Below, piece by piece: positions 33,051-43,019 of a stretch of 64,000 nt of DNA. The DNA lies in contig CABIYQ010000003.1 of assembly GCA_902362965.1 (NCBI GenBank), positions 1 through 64,000 of the forward strand, in the 5' to 3' direction. A program made the position numbers and the translations under genes. Positions within the stretch are counted from its first letter, which is position 1. Every line of letters begins with the position of its first letter. The notes beneath the pieces are model-generated. The model worked only from the letters and a program-made list of their open reading frames with translations, did not search any database and was not told the origin of the DNA. The DNA comes from Oscillospiraceae bacterium (GTDB lineage Bacteria > Bacillota > Clostridia > Oscillospirales > Ruminococcaceae).

Positions 33051-35492
33051 ATGAATACAAGTATACTTGTTAATTCCCGTAAGGAAGAAAAATACTTCAG
33101 AGCATTTATAATCGGATTTTTATCGCTGTTTCTTGTAATACTTCCGATAATGATATATACCGGAGGATATTACCTGTATTACGGAGATTATAACTCCCAG
33201 CAAATACCATTTTACATTCATGCACAGGATTTTATAAAAAACGAAGGTCTGGGTTGGGACTGGGGTACTGATCTTGGTTCAAACTTTTTAGGTTCGTATT
33301 CATTCTATCTTCTGGGAAGTCCGTTTTTTTGGCTGACCGTTCCCCTTCCGAATAATCTTGTAGTATTTGCAATGCCTGTTTTACTTGCCGTTAAACACGG
33401 CGTAGCTACCCTTACCGCATATGCATTTATAAGAAGATTTGTAAGAAATAAAAATGCCGCACTTATCGGCGGTCTGCTTTACGCTTTCTCAGGATTCCAG
33501 CTGTTCAATATCTTTTTTAATCATTTTCAGGACGTAACAGCGCTGTTCCCTCTGATGCTTATTGCATTGGAAGAAAGGATCAATAACAACAGAAGAGGGG
33601 TATTTGCAGCGTCTGTAGCGCTTATGGGAATAATAAACTATTTCTTCTTTACCGGTCAGGCTGTTTTCGTAATACTTTATATTCTTGTCAGACTTAAATC
33701 CCCTGATTTTAATATTACATGGAAAAAATTTTTCGGACTGGTAATTGAAGCGGTAATCGGCGTTATGATAGCCATGTTTATGCTTCTTCCTTCCGCTCTG
33801 GCAATTCTGGGAAATTACAGAATAAATGAAAGACTTTACGGTCTGGATCTGGTTGCATACAGTGACAAAACACGTATTTTAAGAATCATACAGAGCTTCT
33901 TTATGATTCCCGACGTTCCGGCACGACCTAATCTGTTCAGCTCTGACGGAGCAAAATGGGCGTCGATCGGCGGTTATCTGCCTATGTTTTCTATGGCAGG
34001 CGTAATAGCCTTTTCAAAATCAAAGAAAAAACACTGGTCTGTCAGACTTGTAATAATATGCATGATATGCGCATTTATTCCGATTTTAAACAGCGCTTTC
34101 TATACATTTAACAGTTCTTACTATGCAAGATGGTTCTACATGCCTATTCTTATTATGGCAATGATGACCGCTCAGGCTCTTGACGACAAATCAATAGATC
34201 TAAGAAGCGGAATAAAAGTCTGCGGCATTGTAATGGCAGGACTCGCTGTCATTTCCATTCTTCCCAAAAAGACAGACGACGAGGTATCATGGTTTGAATT
34301 TGCAAATTATCCTGCTTACTTTGCATTAATTCTTTTCATTTCCATTGCAGGACTTGCCTTGCTTTACTTTATTGACCGTCTTAAAAAGAAAGGCAGAACC
34401 TATATAATCTCTGCTCTTGTTTCAACGGTTGTCTGCTGCATAGTATGCACATCGTCGGTAGTATATTTCGGAGTTACTCTTGGATCGTATCCGTCAACTT
34501 ATATCAACAATGGTATTAACGGAAAAGAAAATATCACTCTTGATGAAGAAGAAAATCAGTACTTCAGAATCGATATTTCTGAAAATTACGATAACTATCC
34601 TATGTTCTGGGGATATTCTTCAATGAGAGCATTCCAGAGTATTGTTCCGGGAAGCATAATGGAATTTTACCCGCAAATCGGTGTAACAAGAGACGTGGCT
34701 TCAAGAGCCCCTCTTGAAAAATATACTATAAGAGGACTTTTCTCTGTTAAATATTTCTTTGATAAAGTATACTCAGACAAAGAAGAAACATATACCTATA
34801 TCTGCGATCTTCCCGGATTTGAATATAAAAACACCCAAAACGGATTTTACGTATATGAAAATAAATACTACCTTCCTATGGGATTTACTTTTGATAATTA
34901 TATAACGGAAGAATCTGCTGCCAATCACTCAGAACAGACAAGAGAGCGTCTGCTGCTGCGTGCTTTAATACTCAGTGACGAACAGGCTGAAAAATATTCG
35001 GACATTATTTCTAAACTGCCTTCCGAAAAAACTCTCGGTCTTAACGATTCAACCTACATTCAAGATTGCATAGAACGCAGAAAAGAAGTATGTTCGGAAT
35101 TCACATATGATTCAGACGGCTTTGACGCTGAAATCAATCTTGAAAAATCGAAGCTGGTATTTTTCAGCGTACCTTATGACAAAGGCTGGACTGCTTATGT
35201 AAACGGAAAACCTGCCGACATTGAAAAAGTAAGCTATGGATTCATGGCGGTAAAGGCAGACGCCGGAGAAAATACCATTGAATTCAGGTATGAAACCCCA
35301 GGACTGAAAATCGGCATTGTAATTTCAATAATCGGACTGATATGTCTTGGCGCATATATAGTCGTATTCAGAAAGAAAAAGAATAATGAATCAGGATTTT
35401 CACACTGTTATGATTACAGTAAGGATTATTCATGCAGTATGGAAGAACAGTATTTAAATAAAAAATCAGCAAACTGCAAAACGGAGGAATAA
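33051..35492 (+). CDS. YfhO-family polytopic membrane protein
   Basis: 813 residues with about 12-14 hydrophobic helices. The YfhO/GT-C features are visible: YYLYYGDYNSQQIPFYIHAQ (first extracellular loop with the acidic residue expected in GT-C enzymes), FFLTGQ-like YFFFTGQAVF, and a soluble region before the last helix (GWTAYVNGKPADIEKVSYGF, FRYETPGLKIG). The family is thought to glycosylate lipoteichoic acid or lipid-linked substrates. After the last helix there is an extra Cys/Tyr-rich tail of about 30 residues (FSHCYDYSKDYSCSMEE). It runs to 2 bp before the Nudix gene. Confidence 0.9.
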   Translation: MNTSILVNSRKEEKYFRAFIIGFLSLFLVILPIMIYTGGYYLYYGDYNSQQIPFYIHAQDFIKNEGLGWDWGTDLGSNFLGSYSFYLLGSPFFWLTVPLPNNLVVFAMPVLLAVKHGVATLTAYAFIRRFVRNKNAALIGGLLYAFSGFQLFNIFFNHFQDVTALFPLMLIALEERINNNRRGVFAASVALMGIINYFFFTGQAVFVILYILVRLKSPDFNITWKKFFGLVIEAVIGVMIAMFMLLPSALAILGNYRINERLYGLDLVAYSDKTRILRIIQSFFMIPDVPARPNLFSSDGAKWASIGGYLPMFSMAGVIAFSKSKKKHWSVRLVIICMICAFIPILNSAFYTFNSSYYARWFYMPILIMAMMTAQALDDKSIDLRSGIKVCGIVMAGLAVISILPKKTDDEVSWFEFANYPAYFALILFISIAGLALLYFIDRLKKKGRTYIISALVSTVVCCIVCTSSVVYFGVTLGSYPSTYINNGINGKENITLDEEENQYFRIDISENYDNYPMFWGYSSMRAFQSIVPGSIMEFYPQIGVTRDVASRAPLEKYTIRGLFSVKYFFDKVYSDKEETYTYICDLPGFEYKNTQNGFYVYENKYYLPMGFTFDNYITEESAANHSEQTRERLLLRALILSDEQAEKYSDIISKLPSEKTLGLNDSTYIQDCIERRKEVCSEFTYDSDGFDAEINLEKSKLVFFSVPYDKGWTAYVNGKPADIEKVSYGFMAVKADAGENTIEFRYETPGLKIGIVISIIGLICLGAYIVVFRKKKNNESGFSHCYDYSKDYSCSMEEQYLNKKSANCKTEE

Positions 35493-35494
35493 AA

Positions 35495-36031
35495 ATGCAC
35501 CTTGAAGAAAAGACAGTAAATAGTGAAAGTATATATAAGGGAAGAATTTTTGAGGTAACCAAAGATACAGCCCTGCTTGAAAACGGAAAAGAAGTACTCA
35601 GAGACGTCGTTCACCATTCCGGAGGAGTTACCGTTATTCCTATAACAGATAATAACGAGATCCTCATGGTAAGACAGTACCGATATCCGCACCACAAGGC
35701 TATTCTTGAAATACCTGCCGGCAAAATCGAACCCGGCGAAAAACATTATGACTGCGGAAAAAGAGAACTTCTGGAAGAAACAGGCTGTACCTGCAAATCA
35801 TATGAATATCTGGGGGAGATACTTCCTACTCCCGCCTATGTAAGCGAGGTTATTCACCTTTATATAGCTAAGGGACTTGAATTTTCCAGACAGCGTCTGG
35901 ACGAGGACGAATTTCTCGATGTTGAAAAAATCCCTATGGAAAAAGCTGTAGAAATGGTAATGAACGGGGAAATTACCGATTCCAAAACTCAAATCGGCGT
36001 TCTAAAGGCATGGTATCTTTCAAAAAAATAA
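35495..36031 (+). CDS. nudF: ADP-ribose pyrophosphatase (Nudix hydrolase)
   Basis: 178 residues. Nudix box GKIEPGEKHYDCGKRELLEE followed by TGC matches the GX5EX7REUXEEXGU pattern. Flanking residues (EVLRDVVHHSGGVTVIPI, VRQYRYPHHKAILEIPAG) and the length are those of the NudF/YqkG ADP-ribose pyrophosphatases, which hydrolyse ADP-ribose to AMP and ribose 5-phosphate. ATG 35495 follows GGAGG. Confidence 0.92.
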   Translation: MHLEEKTVNSESIYKGRIFEVTKDTALLENGKEVLRDVVHHSGGVTVIPITDNNEILMVRQYRYPHHKAILEIPAGKIEPGEKHYDCGKRELLEETGCTCKSYEYLGEILPTPAYVSEVIHLYIAKGLEFSRQRLDEDEFLDVEKIPMEKAVEMVMNGEITDSKTQIGVLKAWYLSKK

Positions 36032-36051
36032 CCTGCCGTAAATACGACAGG
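36022..36051 (-). terminator. terminator of spoVG
   Basis: On the minus strand CCTGTCG / CGGCAGG (36051-36032, one G-U pair) is followed by a T-run at 36028-36022. It overlaps the 3' end of the convergent Nudix gene. Confidence 0.7.
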
Positions 36052-36060
36052 TAAAAGCAT

Positions 36061-36345
36061 TTAAACCGCCTGAGCTTCTGCTTCGGATATTGCTAAATGA
36101 CGTTTATAGGCATCTAAAATCTGATCTTCAATCAACTGTCTTGCACTCGGTGAAATAGGATGTACAATATCTCGGAATACTCCGCTTTCATCTTTCCGGC
36201 TTGGCATTGCCACAAAAAGTCTTTCATCACCCTGAACGATTTTAATGTCGTGTACTGCCAGAGTATCCTCGATAGTTATTGAAACAATTGCCCTGAGCCT
36301 TCCCTCAGTAATTGTTTTCCTGATTTTAATATCCGAAATATCCAT
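36061..36345 (-). CDS. spoVG: septation/sporulation regulator SpoVG
   Basis: 94 residues. Canonical SpoVG: MDISDIKIRKTITEGRLRAI, ALVHDIKI-like TLAVHDIKIVQGDERLFVAM and PSRKDESGVFRDIVHPIS. A small nucleic-acid-binding protein affecting septation, sporulation and many regulons. AAGGAGG before the ATG; divergent from murC. Confidence 0.97.
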   Translation of the reverse strand: MDISDIKIRKTITEGRLRAIVSITIEDTLAVHDIKIVQGDERLFVAMPSRKDESGVFRDIVHPISPSARQLIEDQILDAYKRHLAISEAEAQAV

Positions 36346-36482
36346 AAAATTATGCCTCCTTGAAATGTTTACACTAAATTCAAAACTTTTTATTGGTTTA
36401 GTATATGGATATTATTGAACGCAGACGGAAAAAATATGCATATAATATAGAAATAAAATTGCTAAAGATAGGATTTGATAAT

Positions 36483-37901
36483 ATGAACAAAGATATTTTA
36501 AAGGACAAAAAGCATATACATTTCATCGGAATCGGAGGTTCCGGAATGTATCCGCTGGCGCAGATCCTTCATTCTCAGGGATATTACCTTACAGGTTCTG
36601 ACAACAATGAAACAGAAACTCTTGAAGCTGTCAGAAAAATGGGGATTCCCGTTTTTATGGGACAACGTGCTGAAAACATTGAAGGCGCCGACCTAATAGT
36701 TCACACTGCCGCTATAATGGCAGATAATCCGGAACTGATTGCAGCTAAAGCATCAAATGCTCCTGTACTGGAAAGAAGCGAGCTTTTAGGCATAGTGACC
36801 GGATGGTACGACAATGCCATATGCGTTTCCGGTACTCACGGAAAAACTACCACAACCTCTATGATCACTCAAATTCTTTTTACCGCCGGAGTGGATTTGT
36901 CCGCATTTATCGGCGGAAAGCTTCCATGTATCGGAGGAAGCGGACGTGCGGGAAAAAGTGATATAATGGTATGCGAAGCATGTGAATTTGTTGATACGTT
37001 TTTAAAACTTTATCCTGACGTTGCAGTAATTCTGAATATTGATGAGGATCATCTTGACTACTTTAAAAACCTTGAAAATATTATAAAGTCTTTCCGCAAA
37101 TTCAGTGAAATGGCAACAAAAGCGCTGATAATCAACGGTGATGACGCCAATACGCTTAAAGCTGTTGACGGCATTACCGGAAAGGAATTTATAACATTTG
37201 GTCTGGATTCAAAAAATGACTATTATGCAGCCGATATAAAAAAAATTTCCGGTATGGAAACTGAATATACACTCATGTATAAGGGTAAAGCTCTGGGAAA
37301 AATCAATCTTCACGTTGCCGGAGTACACAACATATTAAATTCTCTTGCTGCCGCAGCAGCCGCTTTTTACGCTAACGTATCATTTGAAAGTATACAAAAA
37401 GGACTCTCCGACTTCAGAGGTGCGGGCAGACGTTTTGAGCTTATCGGCAAAGAAAAAGGAATTACAATTGTTGACGATTATGCTCATCATCCCACCGAGC
37501 TTTCCGTAACACTTAAAGCTGCAATGGACATGGGTTATAACAAAGTATGGGCAGTGTTTCAGCCATTTACCTTTTCAAGAACTGCAATACTGCTTGACGA
37601 TTTTGCCAAGGCTCTTTCTATTCCCGATAATGCAGTACTGACAGATATTATGGGTTCCAGAGAAAAGAATACTTATAATATCTATACCAGAAATCTTGCT
37701 GAAAAAATAGACTGCTGTATTTATTTCCCTCAAGACGAAAACGCTGAATACACTGATGAAAGAAAATATGAAAACTTCGGTCAGGTTTGCGACTATATAT
37801 GTGAAAACGCCAATGACGGCGATCTGGTTATTACGCTGGGCTGCGGAGACGTATACAAGGTTGCAAAAATGATATATAAAAAATTGAAAGGTCAGGAATA
37901 A
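36483..37901 (+). CDS. murC: UDP-N-acetylmuramate--L-alanine ligase
   Basis: 472 residues from ATG 36483 (AGGA 9 bases upstream). The 36405 start adds 26 residues that match nothing. Features: Rossmann-like HFIGIGGSGMYPLAQIL, P-loop CVSGTHGKTTTTSMI, then NIDEDHLDYF and VDDYAHHPTELSVTLKA. Adds L-Ala to UDP-MurNAc, the first amino acid of the stem peptide. Followed 1 bp later by lexA. Confidence 0.96.
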   Translation: MNKDILKDKKHIHFIGIGGSGMYPLAQILHSQGYYLTGSDNNETETLEAVRKMGIPVFMGQRAENIEGADLIVHTAAIMADNPELIAAKASNAPVLERSELLGIVTGWYDNAICVSGTHGKTTTTSMITQILFTAGVDLSAFIGGKLPCIGGSGRAGKSDIMVCEACEFVDTFLKLYPDVAVILNIDEDHLDYFKNLENIIKSFRKFSEMATKALIINGDDANTLKAVDGITGKEFITFGLDSKNDYYAADIKKISGMETEYTLMYKGKALGKINLHVAGVHNILNSLAAAAAAFYANVSFESIQKGLSDFRGAGRRFELIGKEKGITIVDDYAHHPTELSVTLKAAMDMGYNKVWAVFQPFTFSRTAILLDDFAKALSIPDNAVLTDIMGSREKNTYNIYTRNLAEKIDCCIYFPQDENAEYTDERKYENFGQVCDYICENANDGDLVITLGCGDVYKVAKMIYKKLKGQE

Positions 37902-37902
37902 T

Positions 37903-38484
37903 ATGCTTAACGAAAAAGCTAAAGCTATTTACGAATTTATAAAAGATTCAATTAACAGCGGATTTCCTCCTACCGTCCGGGAAATCTGCAACGCTTTGGA
38001 TATAAAATCCACTTCAACCGTTCATAAATATATAAACCTACTGGTTTCAGAAGGTTATCTGGAAAAAATGGACAACCACAACCGTGCAATTAAGCTAAAA
38101 GGCGGGAATAATGTATCGGTTCCTCTTGTGGGAGACGTCGCTGCAGGTCAGCCTATACTTGCAATTGAAAATATTACCGAGTATATTAATTTTAATACTG
38201 ATAAAAATTACAGTAACTCCTTGTTCGCACTAAAAATAAAGGGAGACAGTATGATAAATATTGGTATTTTCAATGAAGATATCGTTATAGTCGAGCAAAC
38301 AGACTATGCTGAAAACGGCGAAGTGGTAGTTGCGCTCGTAGACGATGAAAGCGCAACCGTAAAAACATTTTTTAAGGAAGAAAACCACTACAGACTTCAG
38401 CCGGAAAATGACAATATGAATCCTATTATTTCAGATAATGTAAAAATCCTCGGAAAAGTTACCGCACTAATAAGATATTTCTGA
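37903..38484 (+). CDS. lexA: SOS repressor LexA
   Basis: 193 residues. N-terminal winged HTH (PPTVREICNALDIKSTSTVH), cleavage site Ala-Gly in VGDVAAGQP, catalytic Ser in KGDSMIN and Lys in SATVKTFF. RecA-stimulated self-cleavage relieves SOS gene repression. It starts 1 bp after murC, so LexA expression is tied to wall synthesis. I see no clear LexA box at this operon. Confidence 0.95.
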   Translation: MLNEKAKAIYEFIKDSINSGFPPTVREICNALDIKSTSTVHKYINLLVSEGYLEKMDNHNRAIKLKGGNNVSVPLVGDVAAGQPILAIENITEYINFNTDKNYSNSLFALKIKGDSMINIGIFNEDIVIVEQTDYAENGEVVVALVDDESATVKTFFKEENHYRLQPENDNMNPIISDNVKILGKVTALIRYF

Positions 38485-38594
38485 AAATTTTAAAAAAATT
38501 TTATTTAGGTATTTTCAATTTCGATAAAATATATTATAATAAAAGATGAAGAAAATTTACTGCGGAATTTTTCCGCCTGAAAGGATAAATTTAA

Positions 38595-38960
38595 ATGCTT
38601 AACAGATTAAAAGTTATGATATGCGGCAAAGAATACATGCTTCAAACTGAAGAACCGCCCAGCTACGTTTACGGTCTGGCAAAAATGCTTGAAAAAAGAC
38701 TTAACGATATGTGTTCGGGAAACAGTTCCATTTCACCATATTCCGCCGCAGTTATGGTAGCTCTTTCAACCCTTGACGACTTAAGCAAGGCTCAGGGAAA
38801 TGTTGACAATATAAGAATGCAGGCAAAGGAATATGTAGACGAGGCAGGAAAAGCACGCATTGAACGGGACGCTGCTTTAAAAGAAATTGAAGTATTAAAA
38901 GCCAAAATTGAACAGCTTGAAAGCAATCAGCAGCTTAAAAAGCTTAAAGACAGTATATAA
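38595..38960 (+). CDS. zapA: cell division protein ZapA
   Basis: 121 residues. ZapA domain (LKVMICGKEYMLQTEEPPSY ... KMLEKRLNDM) followed by a long C-terminal coiled coil. Promotes FtsZ filament bundling at the division ring. A TATAAT at 38535-38540 may be its promoter. The stop overlaps the U32 peptidase start (TAATG). Confidence 0.88.
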   Translation: MLNRLKVMICGKEYMLQTEEPPSYVYGLAKMLEKRLNDMCSGNSSISPYSAAVMVALSTLDDLSKAQGNVDNIRMQAKEYVDEAGKARIERDAALKEIEVLKAKIEQLESNQQLKKLKDSI

Positions 38961-40984
38961 TGTCAGGTACTGAAATACTCGCTCCTGCCGGAAGTCTTGA
39001 ATCACTGAAAGCCGCCGTAAACTGCGGCGCCGACGCTGTTTACATCGGCGGCAAACAATTCTCAGCCAGACAAAATGCCGCAAATTTTGACAATGCGGAG
39101 CTTAAACAAGCAGCAGATTTATGTCATCTTCACAACATAAAAATTTATCTTACCGTTAATACGATTATTTTTGATAATCAGGTAAATGAATTTGCCGAAT
39201 TTATAAAAAATGCCGCAAATGCAGGAATTGACGCTTTTATTGTACAGGATTTTGGTGCGGCGGAAATTATCAGAAATATTGTGCCTGACGCAAATATCCA
39301 CGGTTCTACGCAAATGACTATACATTCAGTCAAAGGTGCTCAGCTTCTTAAAGAGTTGGGATTCAAACGTGTTGTCATTTCACGGGAGCTAACTGAAAAA
39401 CAAATTCAAGAAATATGTTCAACGGAAATTGAAACAGAAGTATTCGTTCATGGAGCATTGTGTATGTGCATGTCAGGGCAATGCTATTTGTCCTCATTAA
39501 TAGGTCAGAGAAGCGCTAATCGGGGATTTTGTGCTCAGCCTTGCCGTCTTCCATATTCAGTATACAAAAATCCGCAATTCAATGGTTTATCTCTGAAGGA
39601 TCTGTCATTGGTCAATCATCTTCAAAAATTGTCAGATATTGGAGTTTTTTCGCTAAAAATCGAAGGAAGGATGAAACGTCCTGAATATGTTGCAGCAGCA
39701 GTATGCGCATGCAGACAGTCCTTGAACGGTCAAACTCCGGATATGGCGCTTCTCAGATCCATATTCTCCAGAAGCGGATTCACAGACGGATATTTCACCG
39801 GTAAATTTTCAAATATGTTCGGAAGCCGTGAAAAAGAAGATGTAATTGCTGCCAAAGATATTTTGCCGGATATAAGAAAAAAGTACAGTCACGAAAAGAA
39901 ATCCGGAAAGCTTGATTTTTATGCTGAAATAAAAAAAGACAGTCCGGTTAAGCTTACTGTTTCTGACAGCTTTGAATCCGTAACAGTTTACGGAGAAATT
40001 CCTGAAACTGCTATAAAAAAACCTATTGACTTTATATATCTGGAACGTCAGCTTTCAAAGCTCGGCGGAACAATTTATAAGTTCGGCAATCTTAGTGTCG
40101 ATATAGATGAAGGTCTTTCTCTCAGCGCAAAAACTATCAATGCTTTGAGAAGAAATGCCGTTGAAGCGCTTAACCTTAAATCTATAAAAAGAAACACACC
40201 TGAATATATCTGCGTTCCTCTTGATATTGATCCGGAAAATAAAATTGAAAGTCTGAAAGAAATCCGTGTGCGAATTTCAAACCAAAATCAGCTTGATGCA
40301 GTTTTTGAAGCCGACCGTATAATTATTCCAACAAATGTTTTCCTGAATAACAGATATGAAAATATTTCAAAAATTATTATTGAACCTCCAAGATTTATAT
40401 ATAATGAAGCGGAAATATTCGGTGTACTGAAAAAATGCAAAAGTTTAGGCGCAGAACATTTAATGTGCAGCAATCCCGCTTACATAAAAATCGGAAAGGA
40501 ACTCGGCTTTAAGCTGCATGGGGATTTCGGTCTCAATACAGCCAATTCATACAGTCTGAACTTTTTGAAAAAAATGAATTTTGAAGATACTGTTTTATCA
40601 TTTGAAATGAAACTTAAGCAGATATCTTCGTTAAGAAAAGCTATTTCTACTGGAATTATTGCTTATGGATATCTTCCAGTTATGCTTACCAAAAATTGTC
40701 CCATAAAAAATGAAGTCGGATGTGAAAAGTGTAAAAAAATTATATTTGACCGTACAGGACGTGCTAATAAAATCGTTTGTCACGGAAATTATACGGAAAT
40801 TTTAAATGCACAGCCGCTTTACCTGGCTGACAGATTGGAGGATTTAAAAAACATCAGTTTCATTACCCTTTATTTTACAGATGAAGGTCCTGATGAAATA
40901 AAAAAAATAATTGATGAATACCGTTTCGGCTATTCATCCAAAGACAATATCACAAGAGGACTCTATTACAGAGGAGTTATTTAA
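38960..40984 (+). CDS. U32-family peptidase / RlhA-like protein
   Basis: 674 residues. The U32 core (EILAPAGSLESLKAAVNCGA, DAVYIGGKQFSARQNAANF, EVFVHGALCMCMSGQC, and later NRGFCAQPCRLPY) is complete, with conserved Cys that hold an Fe-S cluster in the RlhA/TrhP/UbiU families. A long C-terminal part matches the DUF3656-type extension. Members act in 23S rRNA or tRNA hydroxylation; older annotation as collagenase is doubtful. Directly coupled to zapA. The C-terminal pair CPIKNEVGCEKC adds more Cys. Confidence 0.9.
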   Translation: MSGTEILAPAGSLESLKAAVNCGADAVYIGGKQFSARQNAANFDNAELKQAADLCHLHNIKIYLTVNTIIFDNQVNEFAEFIKNAANAGIDAFIVQDFGAAEIIRNIVPDANIHGSTQMTIHSVKGAQLLKELGFKRVVISRELTEKQIQEICSTEIETEVFVHGALCMCMSGQCYLSSLIGQRSANRGFCAQPCRLPYSVYKNPQFNGLSLKDLSLVNHLQKLSDIGVFSLKIEGRMKRPEYVAAAVCACRQSLNGQTPDMALLRSIFSRSGFTDGYFTGKFSNMFGSREKEDVIAAKDILPDIRKKYSHEKKSGKLDFYAEIKKDSPVKLTVSDSFESVTVYGEIPETAIKKPIDFIYLERQLSKLGGTIYKFGNLSVDIDEGLSLSAKTINALRRNAVEALNLKSIKRNTPEYICVPLDIDPENKIESLKEIRVRISNQNQLDAVFEADRIIIPTNVFLNNRYENISKIIIEPPRFIYNEAEIFGVLKKCKSLGAEHLMCSNPAYIKIGKELGFKLHGDFGLNTANSYSLNFLKKMNFEDTVLSFEMKLKQISSLRKAISTGIIAYGYLPVMLTKNCPIKNEVGCEKCKKIIFDRTGRANKIVCHGNYTEILNAQPLYLADRLEDLKNISFITLYFTDEGPDEIKKIIDEYRFGYSSKDNITRGLYYRGVI

Positions 40985-40998
40985 TAAAGGAGATTTTT

Positions 40999-41442
40999 AT
41001 GAATCATATTCTTAAAATAAAGAAACTCAATGAAAATGCCGTTGTTCCTGCACAGGCAACCGCCGGCAGCGCCGGTATGGATCTGTCGGCATGTCTGGAT
41101 AATGACGTTATAATCGCACCGGGAGAAATTAAGCTTATCCCAACAGGACTTGCCGCCGCTCCCGATACCGATCAATGCGCTCTTTTGATTTACCCCCGAT
41201 CGGGACTTGCATCAAAACACGGCATTTCACTTGCCAACTGCGTAGGCGTAGTTGACAGCGATTACAGAGGCGAAATAAAAATACCCTTAATAAATAACAG
41301 TCATGAAAGCTTTACTGTTACAAACGGAATGAGAATAGCACAAATGATAATGACTCCGGTCATTATTCCGAGAATCGAAACTGCCGATAGTTTGGACGAA
41401 ACACAAAGAAGCTCAGGCGGTTTCGGCTCTACAGGACAATAA
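40999..41442 (+). CDS. dut: dUTP diphosphatase
   Basis: 147 residues, trimeric dUTPase with all five motifs: AGSAGMDLSA, PRSGLA, GVVDSDYRGEI, RIAQMI and RSSGGFGSTG. Hydrolyses dUTP to dUMP. AAAGGAG before the ATG, 14 bp after the U32 gene. Confidence 0.96.
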   Translation: MNHILKIKKLNENAVVPAQATAGSAGMDLSACLDNDVIIAPGEIKLIPTGLAAAPDTDQCALLIYPRSGLASKHGISLANCVGVVDSDYRGEIKIPLINNSHESFTVTNGMRIAQMIMTPVIIPRIETADSLDETQRSSGGFGSTGQ

Positions 41443-41467
41443 TTAACAGACGGAAAGGATACATAAA

Positions 41468-41725
41468 ATGAAAAATAAAATTCTTTTAATAGCCTTGCTG
41501 ATTGCAGGAGCAATAGTCGGGGCTATTGCCGGTTCGGGAGCCGAGCATGTAGACGCACTGCATTGGCTGGCATATTCCAAAAGCATAAGCATTTCTCCCA
41601 GTGAAATTAATCTTGTTATCATAAAGCTGACCTTTGGATTTGATTTTTCAATGAGTGTATCACAGATTCTTTTCATGATTCTGGCTATTGCTCTTTATCC
41701 GAAATTTTCAAAAATGATAGGCTGA
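41468..41725 (+). CDS. DUF4321-type small membrane protein
   Basis: 85 residues with an N-terminal helix with Gly/Ala (ILLIALLIAGAIVGAIAGSG), an amphipathic middle and a C-terminal helix. This matches the DUF4321 pattern found next to mreB/maf-type gene clusters in Clostridia. Function unknown. ATG after GGAAAGG. Confidence 0.7.
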   Translation: MKNKILLIALLIAGAIVGAIAGSGAEHVDALHWLAYSKSISISPSEINLVIIKLTFGFDFSMSVSQILFMILAIALYPKFSKMIG

Positions 41726-41802
41726 TAAGTAAATTTTTTTACCGTCAGCAAAATATATAAAAAATATATAAACATAATTCACAATTTTTCTAGCCGGTAT
41801 TG

Positions 41803-41831
41803 TTGTTAAAGGTACTGTTTGGTGGTATAAT
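41803..41831 (+). promoter_or_regulatory. promoter of mreB
   Basis: TTGTTA (41803-41808), 17-nt spacer, TATAAT (41826-41831), about 64 bp before mreB. Confidence 0.75.
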
Positions 41832-41894
41832 AAGTTTATAGCTTAATACCGCAGTAAAAATCGGATAATTATATAAAAAGAACATAAAGGAGAA

Positions 41895-42920
41895 ATGCAA
41901 AAAATGTTTACAAAGGACATTGGAATAGATCTGGGTACCGCTAACACTCTTGTTTTTATGAGAGGCAAAGGCATTATCATACGCGAGCCTTCTGTTGTTG
42001 CAGTGGATACCCGAACTGATAAGGCTAAATATGTAGGCAAAAAGGCAAAAGAAGTAATCGGAAGAACTCCGGGTTCTATTATTGCCGTCAGACCCCTTAA
42101 GGACGGAGTTATTGCTGATTTTGACATAACCACTACCCTGCTCCAGGAATTTATTAGAAAGGCTCTGAGAGGTACATTTTTTACAAAAGCAAGAGTTATA
42201 ATATGCATTCCGTCGGGAGTTACAGCCGTAGAAAAACGTGCTGTTAAAGAAGCTGCGGAAAATGCCGGAGCTAAAAGAGTATTCATTGTTGAAGAACCTA
42301 TGGCGGCCGCTATAGGGGCAGGTCTACCAGTTGCGGAACCAACCGGAAGTATGATTGTCGATATAGGCGGCGGAACAAGCGAGGTAGCCGTTATTTCACT
42401 CCGTGGAATTGTTACCTCACGTTCAGTAAGAGTTGCAGGAGATGAATTTGACCGTTCTATAATAAATTTTATCAAAAAGAAATATAATTTACTGATCGGT
42501 GAAAGAACTGCTGAAAATATAAAAATTGAAATAGGTTCCGCATATCCAAGCGAAAACGAAAGAACAATGGAAATAAAAGGAAGAAACTTATTAAACGGTC
42601 TCCCGGAAAATATAACTGTTACTTCTACCGAAATAAGAGACGCTCTTACAGAACCTCTTGCAAGAGTTATTGAAGCCATAAAAACTACTCTGGAAAAAAC
42701 TCCGCCGGAACTGTCCTCAGATATTATCGATCAGGGAATTACTCTTGCCGGAGGCGGAGCGCTGCTCAGAGGACTGGATAAGCTAATAAGCCGTGAAACG
42801 GGAATGCCCGTATATATTGCAGAATATCCTCTCGACTGCGTAGCAGAAGGAACAGGTAAAATACTTGAGGATCTTGACAAATTTGAGGACGCATTAACTG
42901 ACGACGTTCACTACTATTAA
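41895..42920 (+). CDS. mreB: rod-shape actin homologue MreB
   Basis: 341 residues. Actin-fold nucleotide motifs: [19 protein letters not shown] (phosphate 1), [20 protein letters not shown] (phosphate 2) and [17 protein letters not shown] (adenosine). Polymerises under the membrane and guides wall synthesis with MreC, MreD and PBP2, all downstream. GGAGAAATG... site places the ATG at 41895; another ATG at 41904 is possible. Confidence 0.96.
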   Translation: MQKMFTKDIGIDLGTANTLVFMRGKGIIIREPSVVAVDTRTDKAKYVGKKAKEVIGRTPGSIIAVRPLKDGVIADFDITTTLLQEFIRKALRGTFFTKARVIICIPSGVTAVEKRAVKEAAENAGAKRVFIVEEPMAAAIGAGLPVAEPTGSMIVDIGGGTSEVAVISLRGIVTSRSVRVAGDEFDRSIINFIKKKYNLLIGERTAENIKIEIGSAYPSENERTMEIKGRNLLNGLPENITVTSTEIRDALTEPLARVIEAIKTTLEKTPPELSSDIIDQGITLAGGGALLRGLDKLISRETGMPVYIAEYPLDCVAEGTGKILEDLDKFEDALTDDVHYY

Positions 42921-43019
42921 GGCAGGATAACCTGCCTTTAAGCAGAGCATATCTGAAAACTTCATAATCTTACCAGATTTCATATACGCCCTGAAAGATC
43001 AGAAAGGAGAAAACATAAA

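Noticed and set aside
37903-38484. LexA box near murC-lexA
   Set aside because: No convincing CGAAC-type palindrome was found around either start.
41843-42679. 278-residue minus-strand ORF opposite mreB
   Set aside because: Long open antisense frame caused by mreB codon use. MreB motifs prove the plus strand.
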